DNA of 64,000 nucleotides from Cellulophaga sp. BC115SP (lineage in GTDB: Bacteria; Bacteroidota; Bacteroidia; Cytophagales; Spirosomataceae), in assembly GCF_009905545.1 (NCBI RefSeq), contig NZ_JAAALB010000001.1:124001-188000 (forward strand), written 5' to 3'. The first letter of the stretch is position 1; the number at the start of each line of letters is the position of its first letter. Positions 42,761 to 50,808 of this stretch are shown piece after piece. The position numbers were made by a program, and so were the translations under genes. The notes below the pieces were generated by a model. That model saw only the letters and a program-made list of their open reading frames with translations, did no database searches and was not told where the DNA came from.

Positions 42761-45511
42761 ATGTGTTCCCACAAGTACATATTATCCCAAAAAATCTTTA
42801 TTCTATTTCTAGTAGTAGAGATATTCGGTGCTTTAAACAAAGTGCATGGACAAATATTGCCCAAAATTCAACATTTAAAATATCCCTCAGATATTTCCCC
42901 AGGCGAACACTTCACGGTTTTTTGTGATGTCAAGCATCCTGTAAAACAAGGTATTGTACCCGTTCAGTTAGTTTCGCCTCCCAATTGGGCAACGATTTTG
43001 ACCAAGCAAATTCCCATCAATGATAGTACAAGTAGGTTTGTTCAAACGATGGTATGTCCCAATAAAGTAGCGATTCGGCCTTATTATTTTGTATTTCAGT
43101 ATCAAGCAAAATCCATTGCGAATTTTCCCATTACTATTAGAAAGGTTCACCAACTAACTATTACTCCCATGAATCTCCCTGATTTTGCCAAAGAAGGGGA
43201 TACATTGAATATCTCCTTCTCTATTCAAAATGCAGGCAATATTCTCGAAAAAGCTACAATTAGTCTAAATCAAGGCAAAATATTTAGTCAAAAAGATACA
43301 CTTGATATGCCAATTGGAGCGAATGAAAGTTTCACCATTTTTACAAGGCATATTATCCCAAGCACTAATCAAGGCAATTGGAACTATAATCCGATTCTGA
43401 CGCTCAAAACGAAAGATACCTCCATGATTAGCGTTGTATCCATTCCTGTATACGGCACAACTCGCAAAGAAGATAATTCATGGCTCAGATTTCCCTTAGA
43501 GATTGGAGGCGTCTATATTGGAACCAAACAAGGAGATTTATCAACTTCCGCTTACCAATTTGATGTGAAGGGTAAGGGATTTTTAGATTTTTCTAGTAAG
43601 CATTATATCGATTTTACGGCACATGGACCTAATCAATTTCAAATCCCGATGATTGGTTCGTATGAGATATATTCGATGAAATATGATTTCAGAAAAGCGC
43701 TTTCTGTGCAATTAGGCGACTATAATTTAAGACTTTCTAACTTACTAGAATTTGGTCGGTTTAGCAGAGGAGCAAAAATAGATTGGCGAAATGAAGTAAT
43801 AGGAACGAGTTTTTACTATGCAAAACCTCGTTTCGAGTCTGACCTCAACTATCAATTAGGAGGTAATATTTCGTGGTTTTATTCAAAAAATAATTTTCTT
43901 ACCGTTGGCTATCAACGGAAAGGCGTTTTGCTCAAAAATCAATCATTTGATGCTAATATCTTAAATTTATTTTCAAGTATTACTACTGCAAAAGTTCATT
44001 GGGAAACCGAATTGGCACAAAGTATTTCTCTGAATGGAACAGATTATGCCATTCAGAACAATTTTAATTGGTATAATAAATGGATAGCGATTTCGAGTAA
44101 TTTGATTTATGCAGGCAAAAATTTTTACGGATTTTATAAAAGTGGCTGGCAGACTTTCAATTCCATTAATTTTACCATCAACAACCATCTTTCCTTCGGA
44201 ATAAGCCATAACCTTACGAGAATAAATCCTTCGTTTGACCTATTGGTATATAATTCTTCGCCCTATATTAAAAGTCTCATTGGGCAGTTGAATTACCGAT
44301 TCAACTACCGAAGTATGTTGCGACTTAGCTATAATATTCTTGAAAGAGAAGACCGATTAGAGCCTATGTCATTTTATTATAGAGAATCATTTGGAGGGTT
44401 AGGTTATGATTATAACGGAGAAAAATTTGCGCTTTCCTACAATGGGAGATGGGGTAATGCCGAAAATCTATTAATTCCTAATGATGAAAATATCATCAAA
44501 ATGTCTTTTTCCAATGCCATTAATCCTCAAATTAGACTGATTCCTGCGCTCTGGCTTGGAGGAATTTTTGAGCATCTTTATACCAGTAAATATTCGGCTA
44601 CCAATAGCAATACCAATTACTATTTTTATGGAGGTTCGTTCAGGCTTAATATTCGTCCATGGCTCAGCGCAATGGCAACATATCGTAACAACTTTACGCC
44701 TGAAGCACTTGTCCAAACACAAAGCTATTTAACTGGAAATCTCAATCTAGATTTTAAACATCATGCTGTGAGTCTGATGGTTGGACAGTCTTTTATTCCA
44801 CAGGCAATCAATCTTGGAAATATCAATAGAGATGCTATTTATTTTTCTTTGAAATATACCTTGAAATTGAATTTGCCATTAGCAAAAGACAAACGTCAAG
44901 GTACAGTAATAGGTCAATTGAATAGCTCAGACAATACACTTTCGGTAGGGAATGTGATGGTTTCTTTAGGTGAAAAAAAGGTATTGACCGATGCCAGTGG
45001 CAAGTTTACTTTTAATAAAATTATTCCTGATAAATACATTTTCAGAGTAGAACCCAATCCCAACTATTATAATGTTTCGATTACACCTCGCGGACCAATA
45101 GAAGTTCAGGTCAAAAACGATAGTGTTCATACTTTGCGAATAACCATTGCCAGAACAGGACTCATCAACGGGATTGTTCAATTGGTAGACCAAAATGGAA
45201 ACCGAAAAATCGATAGCACTTTGGTATTTCCTACTATCTTTATCAAAATACAAAATGACCAAGGCGCTATTACCACCAAAGTAAACGCACTTGGCGAATT
45301 TAGCTTTAGTGATGTTGTCCCTGGTTCTTGGAATTTATCGGCATGGCTTGTCAACAATCAAAATACATTTCAATTAATAGATGCCAATCAGAATGTCCAA
45401 GTAAATCCAAGCAAAACTGTTGATATCGCCATTGGCTTACAGTCACTCCAACGCAAATTGGTGTATGGTAGTAAAAGTTTTCAGGTAAGATTACAAAATA
45501 AAAATCCCTGA
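42761..45511 (+). CDS. usher-like outer-membrane beta-barrel with Ig-like terminal domains
   Basis: The 916-residue protein has a signal peptide (about 1-30), two N-terminal beta-sandwich regions (about 35-240), a barrel rich in alternating aromatic and polar strands (about 245-700), and two C-terminal carboxypeptidase-regulatory-like domains (about 710-800 and 800-900; VLTDASGKFTFNKIIPDKY, GEFSFSDVVPGSWNLSAW). The segment LGDYNLRLSNLLEFGRFSRG (about 317) sits where outer-membrane secretion barrels carry a GD-type motif. The N-domain/barrel/C-domain layout mimics fimbrial ushers, but I see no definitive usher signature. It begins 18 bp after the chaperone-like gene, so the two are cotranscribed. 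Confidence 0.55.
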   Translation: MCSHKYILSQKIFILFLVVEIFGALNKVHGQILPKIQHLKYPSDISPGEHFTVFCDVKHPVKQGIVPVQLVSPPNWATILTKQIPINDSTSRFVQTMVCPNKVAIRPYYFVFQYQAKSIANFPITIRKVHQLTITPMNLPDFAKEGDTLNISFSIQNAGNILEKATISLNQGKIFSQKDTLDMPIGANESFTIFTRHIIPSTNQGNWNYNPILTLKTKDTSMISVVSIPVYGTTRKEDNSWLRFPLEIGGVYIGTKQGDLSTSAYQFDVKGKGFLDFSSKHYIDFTAHGPNQFQIPMIGSYEIYSMKYDFRKALSVQLGDYNLRLSNLLEFGRFSRGAKIDWRNEVIGTSFYYAKPRFESDLNYQLGGNISWFYSKNNFLTVGYQRKGVLLKNQSFDANILNLFSSITTAKVHWETELAQSISLNGTDYAIQNNFNWYNKWIAISSNLIYAGKNFYGFYKSGWQTFNSINFTINNHLSFGISHNLTRINPSFDLLVYNSSPYIKSLIGQLNYRFNYRSMLRLSYNILEREDRLEPMSFYYRESFGGLGYDYNGEKFALSYNGRWGNAENLLIPNDENIIKMSFSNAINPQIRLIPALWLGGIFEHLYTSKYSATNSNTNYYFYGGSFRLNIRPWLSAMATYRNNFTPEALVQTQSYLTGNLNLDFKHHAVSLMVGQSFIPQAINLGNINRDAIYFSLKYTLKLNLPLAKDKRQGTVIGQLNSSDNTLSVGNVMVSLGEKKVLTDASGKFTFNKIIPDKYIFRVEPNPNYYNVSITPRGPIEVQVKNDSVHTLRITIARTGLINGIVQLVDQNGNRKIDSTLVFPTIFIKIQNDQGAITTKVNALGEFSFSDVVPGSWNLSAWLVNNQNTFQLIDANQNVQVNPSKTVDIAIGLQSLQRKLVYGSKSFQVRLQNKNP

Positions 45512-45570
45512 ATAGTAGCTTATGGTATCCAAATATTGAACCTTAATATTGGTCAAAACGAAAAGCCTAC

Positions 45571-46104
45571 ATGATGAAATTGCTGTTATTTGCTAAAATA
45601 TTGATTTTACTATTCCTAGGTGTACAAATTAATGCCCAATCTACTGTATCTATAGGCATTACGTTGAACTCTGTGGCATTGCTAAAATTAAGTCCTAATA
45701 GCAACTCTATTACCTTTAGTTTTTCAGCACCTTCTACCGCAGGTGGAGCTATTAGCACTTTGACAAATACGACCAAATGGCTCAACTTCAGTTCGGCTGT
45801 TGCGCCTAGTGCCTCTAGAAGAATCACAGCACAAATTTCGGGGGGCACAGTCCCAAGTGGCTTACAACTTACTGTACTGGCAGGAACTGCTGTAACAAGT
45901 ACAGGAACAGTTGGTTCGTCATCAGGCATAGTTACCTTATCAACATCTAGCAATACAATTATTAACAATATTGGCGGCGCTTACACAGGAAGTGGTTCAA
46001 ACACAGGATATAACCTCACCTACTCTTTAATTGTAAGTAGTTATCAACTATTACGCTCAGGAACAAGCTCATTTTCAGTAACCTATACGATGGTCGATAA
46101 TTAA
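45571..46104 (+). CDS. pilin-like secreted subunit, paralogue 2
   Basis: The 177-residue protein starts ATGATG and has a signal peptide (1-23, ending INAQ). Mature sequence: VSIGITLNSVALLKLSP, then FSFSAPSTAGGAISTL, and a C-terminus SYQLLRSGTSSFSVTYTMVDN, whose last 16 residues match paralogue 1 at most positions, including the Gly 14 from the end. There is no cysteine. It lies 59 bp after the barrel gene and 17 bp before the third small secreted protein. Confidence 0.6.
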   Translation: MMKLLLFAKILILLFLGVQINAQSTVSIGITLNSVALLKLSPNSNSITFSFSAPSTAGGAISTLTNTTKWLNFSSAVAPSASRRITAQISGGTVPSGLQLTVLAGTAVTSTGTVGSSSGIVTLSTSSNTIINNIGGAYTGSGSNTGYNLTYSLIVSSYQLLRSGTSSFSVTYTMVDN

Positions 46105-46121
46105 AGAAAAAGTTTCAGTAT

Positions 46122-46616
46122 ATGCTCAAAAATCTGTCATATTATCTCCTCTTTGCGCTTTTCTTTTTTGTTTTTCAACAAAAAGGCATTACACAAAGCA
46201 TTGCCATTCAATCAGGAGGAACCTCTTGGTCTGTTACTGTACCTGCCAGTAATATTACCACTGCTGGACTTGACTACAGCATCAATATGACCAGCGCAAC
46301 CAACCAATCCTTAATGAATATCAGTACTCTTTTGACTTATGAAGTTCGAGCCAAGAAACAAGATACACTTTGGGATGGTAGATTAGAGTTGTATGTACGA
46401 AAAACAGGAGATGGAACTCCCGTGCTTCTTGCCACCATAAGCCCTTCGGGAGTTGGCAGCTATAATTTACTCGGAAGCTCCGACGTAACTCTTTTCTCAG
46501 GATTGTTGAGTAGAACAGGGGTTCCGCTTCAGTATGAAATCAGGGGAATTTCAGTTGTAGTACCTGTTCGAACTTATTCGACTACCGTTGTTTATACTTT
46601 TGTAGGGTTATTATAA
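46122..46616 (+). CDS. secreted small protein, possible adaptor or tip subunit
   Basis: The 164-residue protein has a signal peptide (1-24) and a beta-rich mature domain (SWSVTVPASNITTAGLDYSI, then TLLTYEVRAKKQDTLWDG and LELYVRKTGDG), with a C-terminal strand YSTTVVYTFVGLL analogous to, but distinct from, the two pilin-like subunits. As the last gene of the operon it could encode an adaptor or tip component. Its stop codon overlaps the end of the convergent radC gene by 6 bp. Confidence 0.5.
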   Translation: MLKNLSYYLLFALFFFVFQQKGITQSIAIQSGGTSWSVTVPASNITTAGLDYSINMTSATNQSLMNISTLLTYEVRAKKQDTLWDGRLELYVRKTGDGTPVLLATISPSGVGSYNLLGSSDVTLFSGLLSRTGVPLQYEIRGISVVVPVRTYSTTVVYTFVGLL

Positions 46617-47312
46617 TATACCTTCATCAGCAAAACTGAGATACGTTTTATCGGTAAAAATCAAATGGTCCAAGACAGGCATATCCAAAAATTTTCCAGC
46701 TTCCACCATTTTCTTTGTCAAATCTTTATCAGCTTGACTCGGCGCAGTATTTCCTGAGGGGTGATTGTGAGAAAGAATCATAGCACTAGCCAGATTCTCT
46801 AAAGCAAGTTTAAAAATCAATTTTGGATCAGCAACCGTCCCTGCCACTCCACCCGAACTAATACACTGACAACGAATCACTTGATTGGCTCGATTAAGCA
46901 AAATCACCCAAAACTCTTCGTGCGATAAATCTAGCATATAAGGCTTCAGTACTTGATAGGCATCGTTCGAAGAGGTAATTCTTGGTCGTTTGGGAATTTC
47001 AGCTTCTTTTCGTCTACGCCCTAATTCCAAAGCACTTACAATAGTAATTGCCTTTGCTTCGCCGATTCCTTTAAATTTGGCGAGTTCTTTGACTGTGAGT
47101 CGAGCTAATTGATTCAAATCACCACTCACACCTTGTAATATCAGTTTGGCAATGTCAACGGCTGTTAGTTTTTGAATACCCGAACCAATTAGGATACCCA
47201 ATAATTCAGCATCCGAAAGGGCTGCTTTTCCTTTGAGAAGTAGTTTTTCACGCGGGCGATCTTCCTCTGCCCACTCTTTGATATTGAGGTGTTCACTAGA
47301 ATACGATGACAT
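46611..47312 (-). CDS. radC: RadC-family JAMM protein
   Basis: The 233-residue protein has an N-terminal helix-hairpin-helix region (about 1-90; LAKFKGIGEAKAITIVSALE) and the C-terminal JAB/MPN metalloprotease-like domain with the JAMM signature HNHPSGNTAPSQADKDLTKK (about 179-198). RadC was linked to DNA repair, but its role is unsettled. Length and motifs are typical. It ends 6 bp inside the convergent fibre operon. Confidence 0.95.
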   Translation of the reverse strand: MSSYSSEHLNIKEWAEEDRPREKLLLKGKAALSDAELLGILIGSGIQKLTAVDIAKLILQGVSGDLNQLARLTVKELAKFKGIGEAKAITIVSALELGRRRKEAEIPKRPRITSSNDAYQVLKPYMLDLSHEEFWVILLNRANQVIRCQCISSGGVAGTVADPKLIFKLALENLASAMILSHNHPSGNTAPSQADKDLTKKMVEAGKFLDMPVLDHLIFTDKTYLSFADEGIL

Positions 47313-47420
47313 AGGTGGATATATTTACTATAGTTTTTTAGGTAAATATGTAGAAAAGTATTGTAATCAATCGTATTTTTCTGAAAATTTTAGTATTTAA
47401 ACGATTCCTTCAAAAGGAAT

Positions 47421-47670
47421 TAAGTTAGTGGGCAAAATTAAAATAATTTTACCCGCATTAAGCGTTAGGCTTTATGCTGTAGGCTAAAAGTTAAATAGTA
47501 TTTCTCATGAAGTAATAGAAACTTTTTTGCCTAATGCCTACGGCTTACAGCCTAAAGCGTATTAATGCAATTTTATTTTGCATTAATACTTAAGCTAAAA
47601 GTTAAAAATGTTTTTAATGAAATCATAAATACATTTTGCCTACTGCTTGTAGCCCCAAGCGTATTAATCA
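47421..47670. repeat. dispersed multi-hairpin intergenic repeat, copy A plus partial copy
   Basis: About 170 bp (47421-47590) starts AAGTTAGTGGGCAAAATTAA and holds three hairpins: GGGCAAAATTA/TAATTTTACCC, GCGTTAGGCTTTATGCTGTAGGC with GCCTACGGCTTACAGCCTAAAGC, and TATTAATGCAA/TTGCATTAATA. A second, shortened copy of the middle and right part follows at 47591-47670. The other full copy lies at 61911-62073. Confidence 0.6.
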
Positions 47671-47675
47671 TACAA

Positions 47676-47705
47676 AAAGGGTCTCATTCGAAAATGAGAC
47701 CCTTT
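47676..47705 (-). terminator. terminator of rpsT
   Basis: AAAGGGTCTCATT pairs perfectly with AATGAGACCCTTT around a CGAA tetraloop, 25 bp past the stop codon. Confidence 0.85.
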
Positions 47706-47729
47706 CTAGACTTAGTATTTTGAAGCTGA

Positions 47730-47987
47730 TTAAGCTGCTACTTTACTCACCAACTTAGCTAACTTTGATTTCAAGTTAGAAGCTTTATTTTTGTGAATAA
47801 TGTTCTTCTTAGCCAATTTGTCTAAAGCTGAAGAAACTTTCTTATAGAGTTCAGAAGCTACTGCTTTATCGTTAGTTTCACGTAAACGTTTTACCATTGT
47901 ACGAGTAGTCTTGTGTTGGTAACGGTTACGCAATCTTTTAGCTTCGTTCGCTCTAATTCTTTTTAACGCTGATTTGTGATTTGCCAT
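47730..47987 (-). CDS. rpsT: 30S ribosomal protein S20
   Basis: The 85-residue basic protein starts MANHKSALKRIRANEAKRLR and is all helical, matching S20, which binds 16S rRNA near the foot of the 30S subunit. It is a separate unit with a clear promoter (TTG-N20-TACCTTTG) and terminator. Confidence 0.97.
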   Translation of the reverse strand: MANHKSALKRIRANEAKRLRNRYQHKTTRTMVKRLRETNDKAVASELYKKVSSALDKLAKKNIIHKNKASNLKSKLAKLVSKVAA

Positions 47988-48027
47988 TTTTATTTCCCGA
48001 ATAATATTGGTTTTCTAAATTGAAGTG

Positions 48028-48058
48028 CAAAGGTACAGAAAAAGTTAGACTTCCACAA
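48028..48058 (-). promoter_or_regulatory. rpsT promoter
   Basis: On the minus strand TTG (48056-48058) is followed after 20 bp by TACCTTTG (48028-48035), a good fit to the Bacteroidota -33/-7 consensus. The implied leader is about 35 nt. Confidence 0.65.
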
Positions 48059-48217
48059 CCTAATTGTAGTATTTTCTTTTCAGATTTACCAATAATATAC
48101 TCAATATTAATTGAAAAATTGATTTTTGCGGTGCAAATGTCGTTGAAATAAATTGTATTTCCAAGATTAGCCGTGTAACTTTAATCAGTTTATTCATCTT
48201 ATTTCAATAGTTCTCAC

Positions 48218-49213
48218 ATGAAACCTACCCTATTCGTACGAAGTTTTTTACTTCTTATGCTTTATAGCTACTCTTTCCCTGCTAATTCAGACCAATTTGC
48301 TCGTTGGGGATTTTTTGGGCATCAATTTATTAATCGACTTGCGGTTTTTACACTCCCTCCAGAAATGATTATTTTTTATAAAAAACATCTTGGGTATATT
48401 GTCGAACATGCTGTAGACCCCGACAAACGACGCTATGCGATTCCTGATGAAGCACCAAGGCATTTTATCGACTTAGATTATTATGGCGACAGTGCGTTTT
48501 TTCATTTGCAAAAACCTTGGGAGCAGGTGGTGGAAAAATACTCGGAGGATACCCTCAAAAAGCATGGTATTGTACCTTGGCATATTCAGTTTATGAAATA
48601 TCGACTCACTAAAGCATTTGAATCCAAAAATTTACCCCTTATCCTAAAATGTTCGGCGGAAATTGGACATTATATTGGCGATTCTAATGTTCCTCTGCAT
48701 ACTACCTCCAATTATAATGGGCAAAAAACACAACAAGTTGGGATTCATGGGCTATGGGAGTCCAGACTTCCTGAGCTTTTTGCGAAGGATTATGATTTCT
48801 TTGTAGGAAAAGCCGAATATGTAAAATCTCCACAAAAACGTATTTGGGCACATATTAGGGCTGCCAATGCTTGTTTAGACTCAGTTTTTAGATTTGAAAA
48901 AGCACTACAAACTCACATTTCATCTAACAAGCAATTTAGTGTAGACGAACGAAATGCGATAAATACAAGAACCTATTCACGACTCTACAGTCAAACTTAC
49001 CACAATCTTCTTAATCACCAAGTGGAGCGACAAATGCAGGCAACAGTGAAAATGATTGGAGATTTTTGGTACACTTGTTGGGTAGATGCAGGACAACCAG
49101 ATTTAAACAACTTGTCTCAACAAAATTTAAGCGATTCATTACAAATGGCAGACAAAAAAGAAGCAAGTTCATGGCTCAAACGACTTTTCTCGGCGAGAGA
49201 GGAAAATGAATAG
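48218..49213 (+). CDS. secreted zinc phospholipase C / S1-P1 nuclease-like protein, paralogue
   Basis: The 331-residue protein resembles the one at 3689-4681 along its length. It has a signal peptide (1-24) followed by RWGFFGHQ, and shares the zinc-ligand blocks HFIDLD, EIGHYIGDSN, VPLHT and GIHGLWE, plus the invariant YSEDTLKKHGIVPW stretch and the FWYTCWVDAGQPDL tail. It is likely exported and dependent on three zinc ions. Whether the substrate is phospholipid or nucleic acid is undetermined. Confidence 0.75.
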   Translation: MKPTLFVRSFLLLMLYSYSFPANSDQFARWGFFGHQFINRLAVFTLPPEMIIFYKKHLGYIVEHAVDPDKRRYAIPDEAPRHFIDLDYYGDSAFFHLQKPWEQVVEKYSEDTLKKHGIVPWHIQFMKYRLTKAFESKNLPLILKCSAEIGHYIGDSNVPLHTTSNYNGQKTQQVGIHGLWESRLPELFAKDYDFFVGKAEYVKSPQKRIWAHIRAANACLDSVFRFEKALQTHISSNKQFSVDERNAINTRTYSRLYSQTYHNLLNHQVERQMQATVKMIGDFWYTCWVDAGQPDLNNLSQQNLSDSLQMADKKEASSWLKRLFSAREENE

Positions 49214-49219
49214 CGGATG

Positions 49220-49352
49220 TAAATTAGTGGATTTTACCAGCGATAGGCAGCAAGCTATATAGTAAGCTAAGGGGCTAAATGTGTTTCTCATAAAATGGTG
49301 AATCTATTTTATCAGAAACACCTACCCTTTAATGTTCAAAGCCTAATAACGA
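49220..49352. repeat. degenerate relative of the dispersed hairpin repeat
   Basis: This contains GTGTTTCTCATAAAAT and its near-complement (one mismatch) around a 9-nt loop at about 49283-49322. The TTTCTCAT block and GGCTAAA/AGCCTAAT words match the middle of the repeats at 47421 and 61911. Confidence 0.4.
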
Positions 49353-49424
49353 AAATTATGCAAATCGATAACTTGCGCTATAATTTTGCTTCAATTCAGA
49401 CAATTTATCTTCTACCTTTGTATT

Positions 49425-50711
49425 ATGAAAAATCAATTTAGAAGAAATAGCGATTTTCGTAGAAAAAATCAGCCTAATCATAAGACTAATAAACCTGCTG
49501 TAAAGTCAGATTTAAGTCATCTTAGCTTAGACAAACCTGCTGTTGTATTAAATGCAGGTAAAGAATTACCTGTAAAGCGTTTTCACCCTTGGGTATTTTC
49601 TGGGGCAATTTCTCAGATTTTAGGTGAACCAACAGACGGACAAGTGGTAGATGTACTAGATTTTGAAGGTAGCTTTTTGGCTACAGGTCATTATCACGAA
49701 GGTAGTATTGCTGTAAAAATATTCTCATTTGAACAAACAGAAGCTGACGAAGAATTTTGGTTTAACAAAATGGCGAAGGCTTTTGAAGTACGTAAATTAA
49801 TCGACTTTGAACAAACCAATTGTTTCCGTTTGATTCATGGCGAAGGCGACGGCTGCCCAGGGTTGATCGTTGATATTTATAATGGCGTAGCAGTTTTACA
49901 AGCTCATAGCATTGGAATGCACCTTGAGCGTCATAAATTGGCAAATGCCATCAAAAGAGCATTGGGCGATAACTTAGTGGCTATTTATGATAAAAGCGTA
50001 GAGACTTTGCCTCCTCAATATGCTGCAAATCAAAAAAATGGATATTTAATCGGAACAAGTTCAGTACCTCATCCAGCTAAAGAAAATGGTCATACGTTTT
50101 TGATTAACTGGGAAACTGGGCAAAAAACTGGTTTCTTCCTTGATCAGCGTGATAACCGAGCTTTATTGGCTCGTTATGCGAAAGATCGCAAAGTGTTAAA
50201 CTCGTTCTGTTATTCTGGTGGCTTTTCAATTTATGCACTCAACGAAGGAGCAACTTTGGTTCACTCGGTGGACGTTTCACAAAAAGCCATTGACTTGGTA
50301 AATCAGAACGTAGAAGCAAACTTTGGAGACAAAAACGCCAATAATCATGAGGCGTATGCTGAAGATGTCATGAAATATCTGAAAGCAAACGACCAATTTT
50401 ATGACTTGATTGTTCTTGACCCTCCTGCGTATGCGAAAAGTATGGACGCGCGTCACCGTGCAGTGCAAGGTTATAAGCGTTTGAATATGGAAGGTTTTAA
50501 GCGTTTGGGCAAAGGTGGCATTTTGTTTACGTTCTCATGCTCACAAGTAGTAGATAGAGAATTGTTTTACAATACAGTTGTATCAGCAGCGTTAGAGGCT
50601 GGGCGACAAGTGAGAGTATTACACCATTTGACGCAACCATCAGACCACCCTGTTAATTTTTTCCATCCAGAAGGAAGTTATCTAAAAGGTTTGGTTCTTT
50701 ATGTTGAGTAA
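49425..50711 (+). CDS. rlmI: 23S rRNA m5C methyltransferase RlmI-type
   Basis: The 428-residue protein has a basic, disordered N-terminus (1-45), a PUA-like domain (about 48-130; GKELPVKRFHPWVFSGAI), and a Rossmann SAM-methyltransferase domain with TGFFLDQRDNR, VLNSFCYSGGFSIYALNEGA and the catalytic LDPPAYAK motif. RlmI methylates C1962 of 23S rRNA in E. coli. The TTG at 49386 is rejected because a TACCTTTG -7 element lies at 49413-49420, just before the ATG at 49425; the mRNA could be nearly leaderless. Confidence 0.9.
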   Translation: MKNQFRRNSDFRRKNQPNHKTNKPAVKSDLSHLSLDKPAVVLNAGKELPVKRFHPWVFSGAISQILGEPTDGQVVDVLDFEGSFLATGHYHEGSIAVKIFSFEQTEADEEFWFNKMAKAFEVRKLIDFEQTNCFRLIHGEGDGCPGLIVDIYNGVAVLQAHSIGMHLERHKLANAIKRALGDNLVAIYDKSVETLPPQYAANQKNGYLIGTSSVPHPAKENGHTFLINWETGQKTGFFLDQRDNRALLARYAKDRKVLNSFCYSGGFSIYALNEGATLVHSVDVSQKAIDLVNQNVEANFGDKNANNHEAYAEDVMKYLKANDQFYDLIVLDPPAYAKSMDARHRAVQGYKRLNMEGFKRLGKGGILFTFSCSQVVDRELFYNTVVSAALEAGRQVRVLHHLTQPSDHPVNFFHPEGSYLKGLVLYVE

Positions 50712-50719
50712 ATAAAACC

Positions 50720-50779
50720 AAAAGGATATATAAAAAGGGCTGACTCAGTGTTGAGTCAGCCCTTTTTATATATCCTTTT
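50720..50779. terminator. bidirectional terminator between rlmI and lepB
   Basis: A perfect 28-bp stem (50720-50747 with 50752-50779) closes on a GTGT loop, with the core AAAAAGGGCTGACTCA. It serves the convergent rlmI and lepB genes. Confidence 0.85.
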
Positions 50780-50808
50780 CTAGTAAATCAATACTTGAAA
50801 TCTTATTG

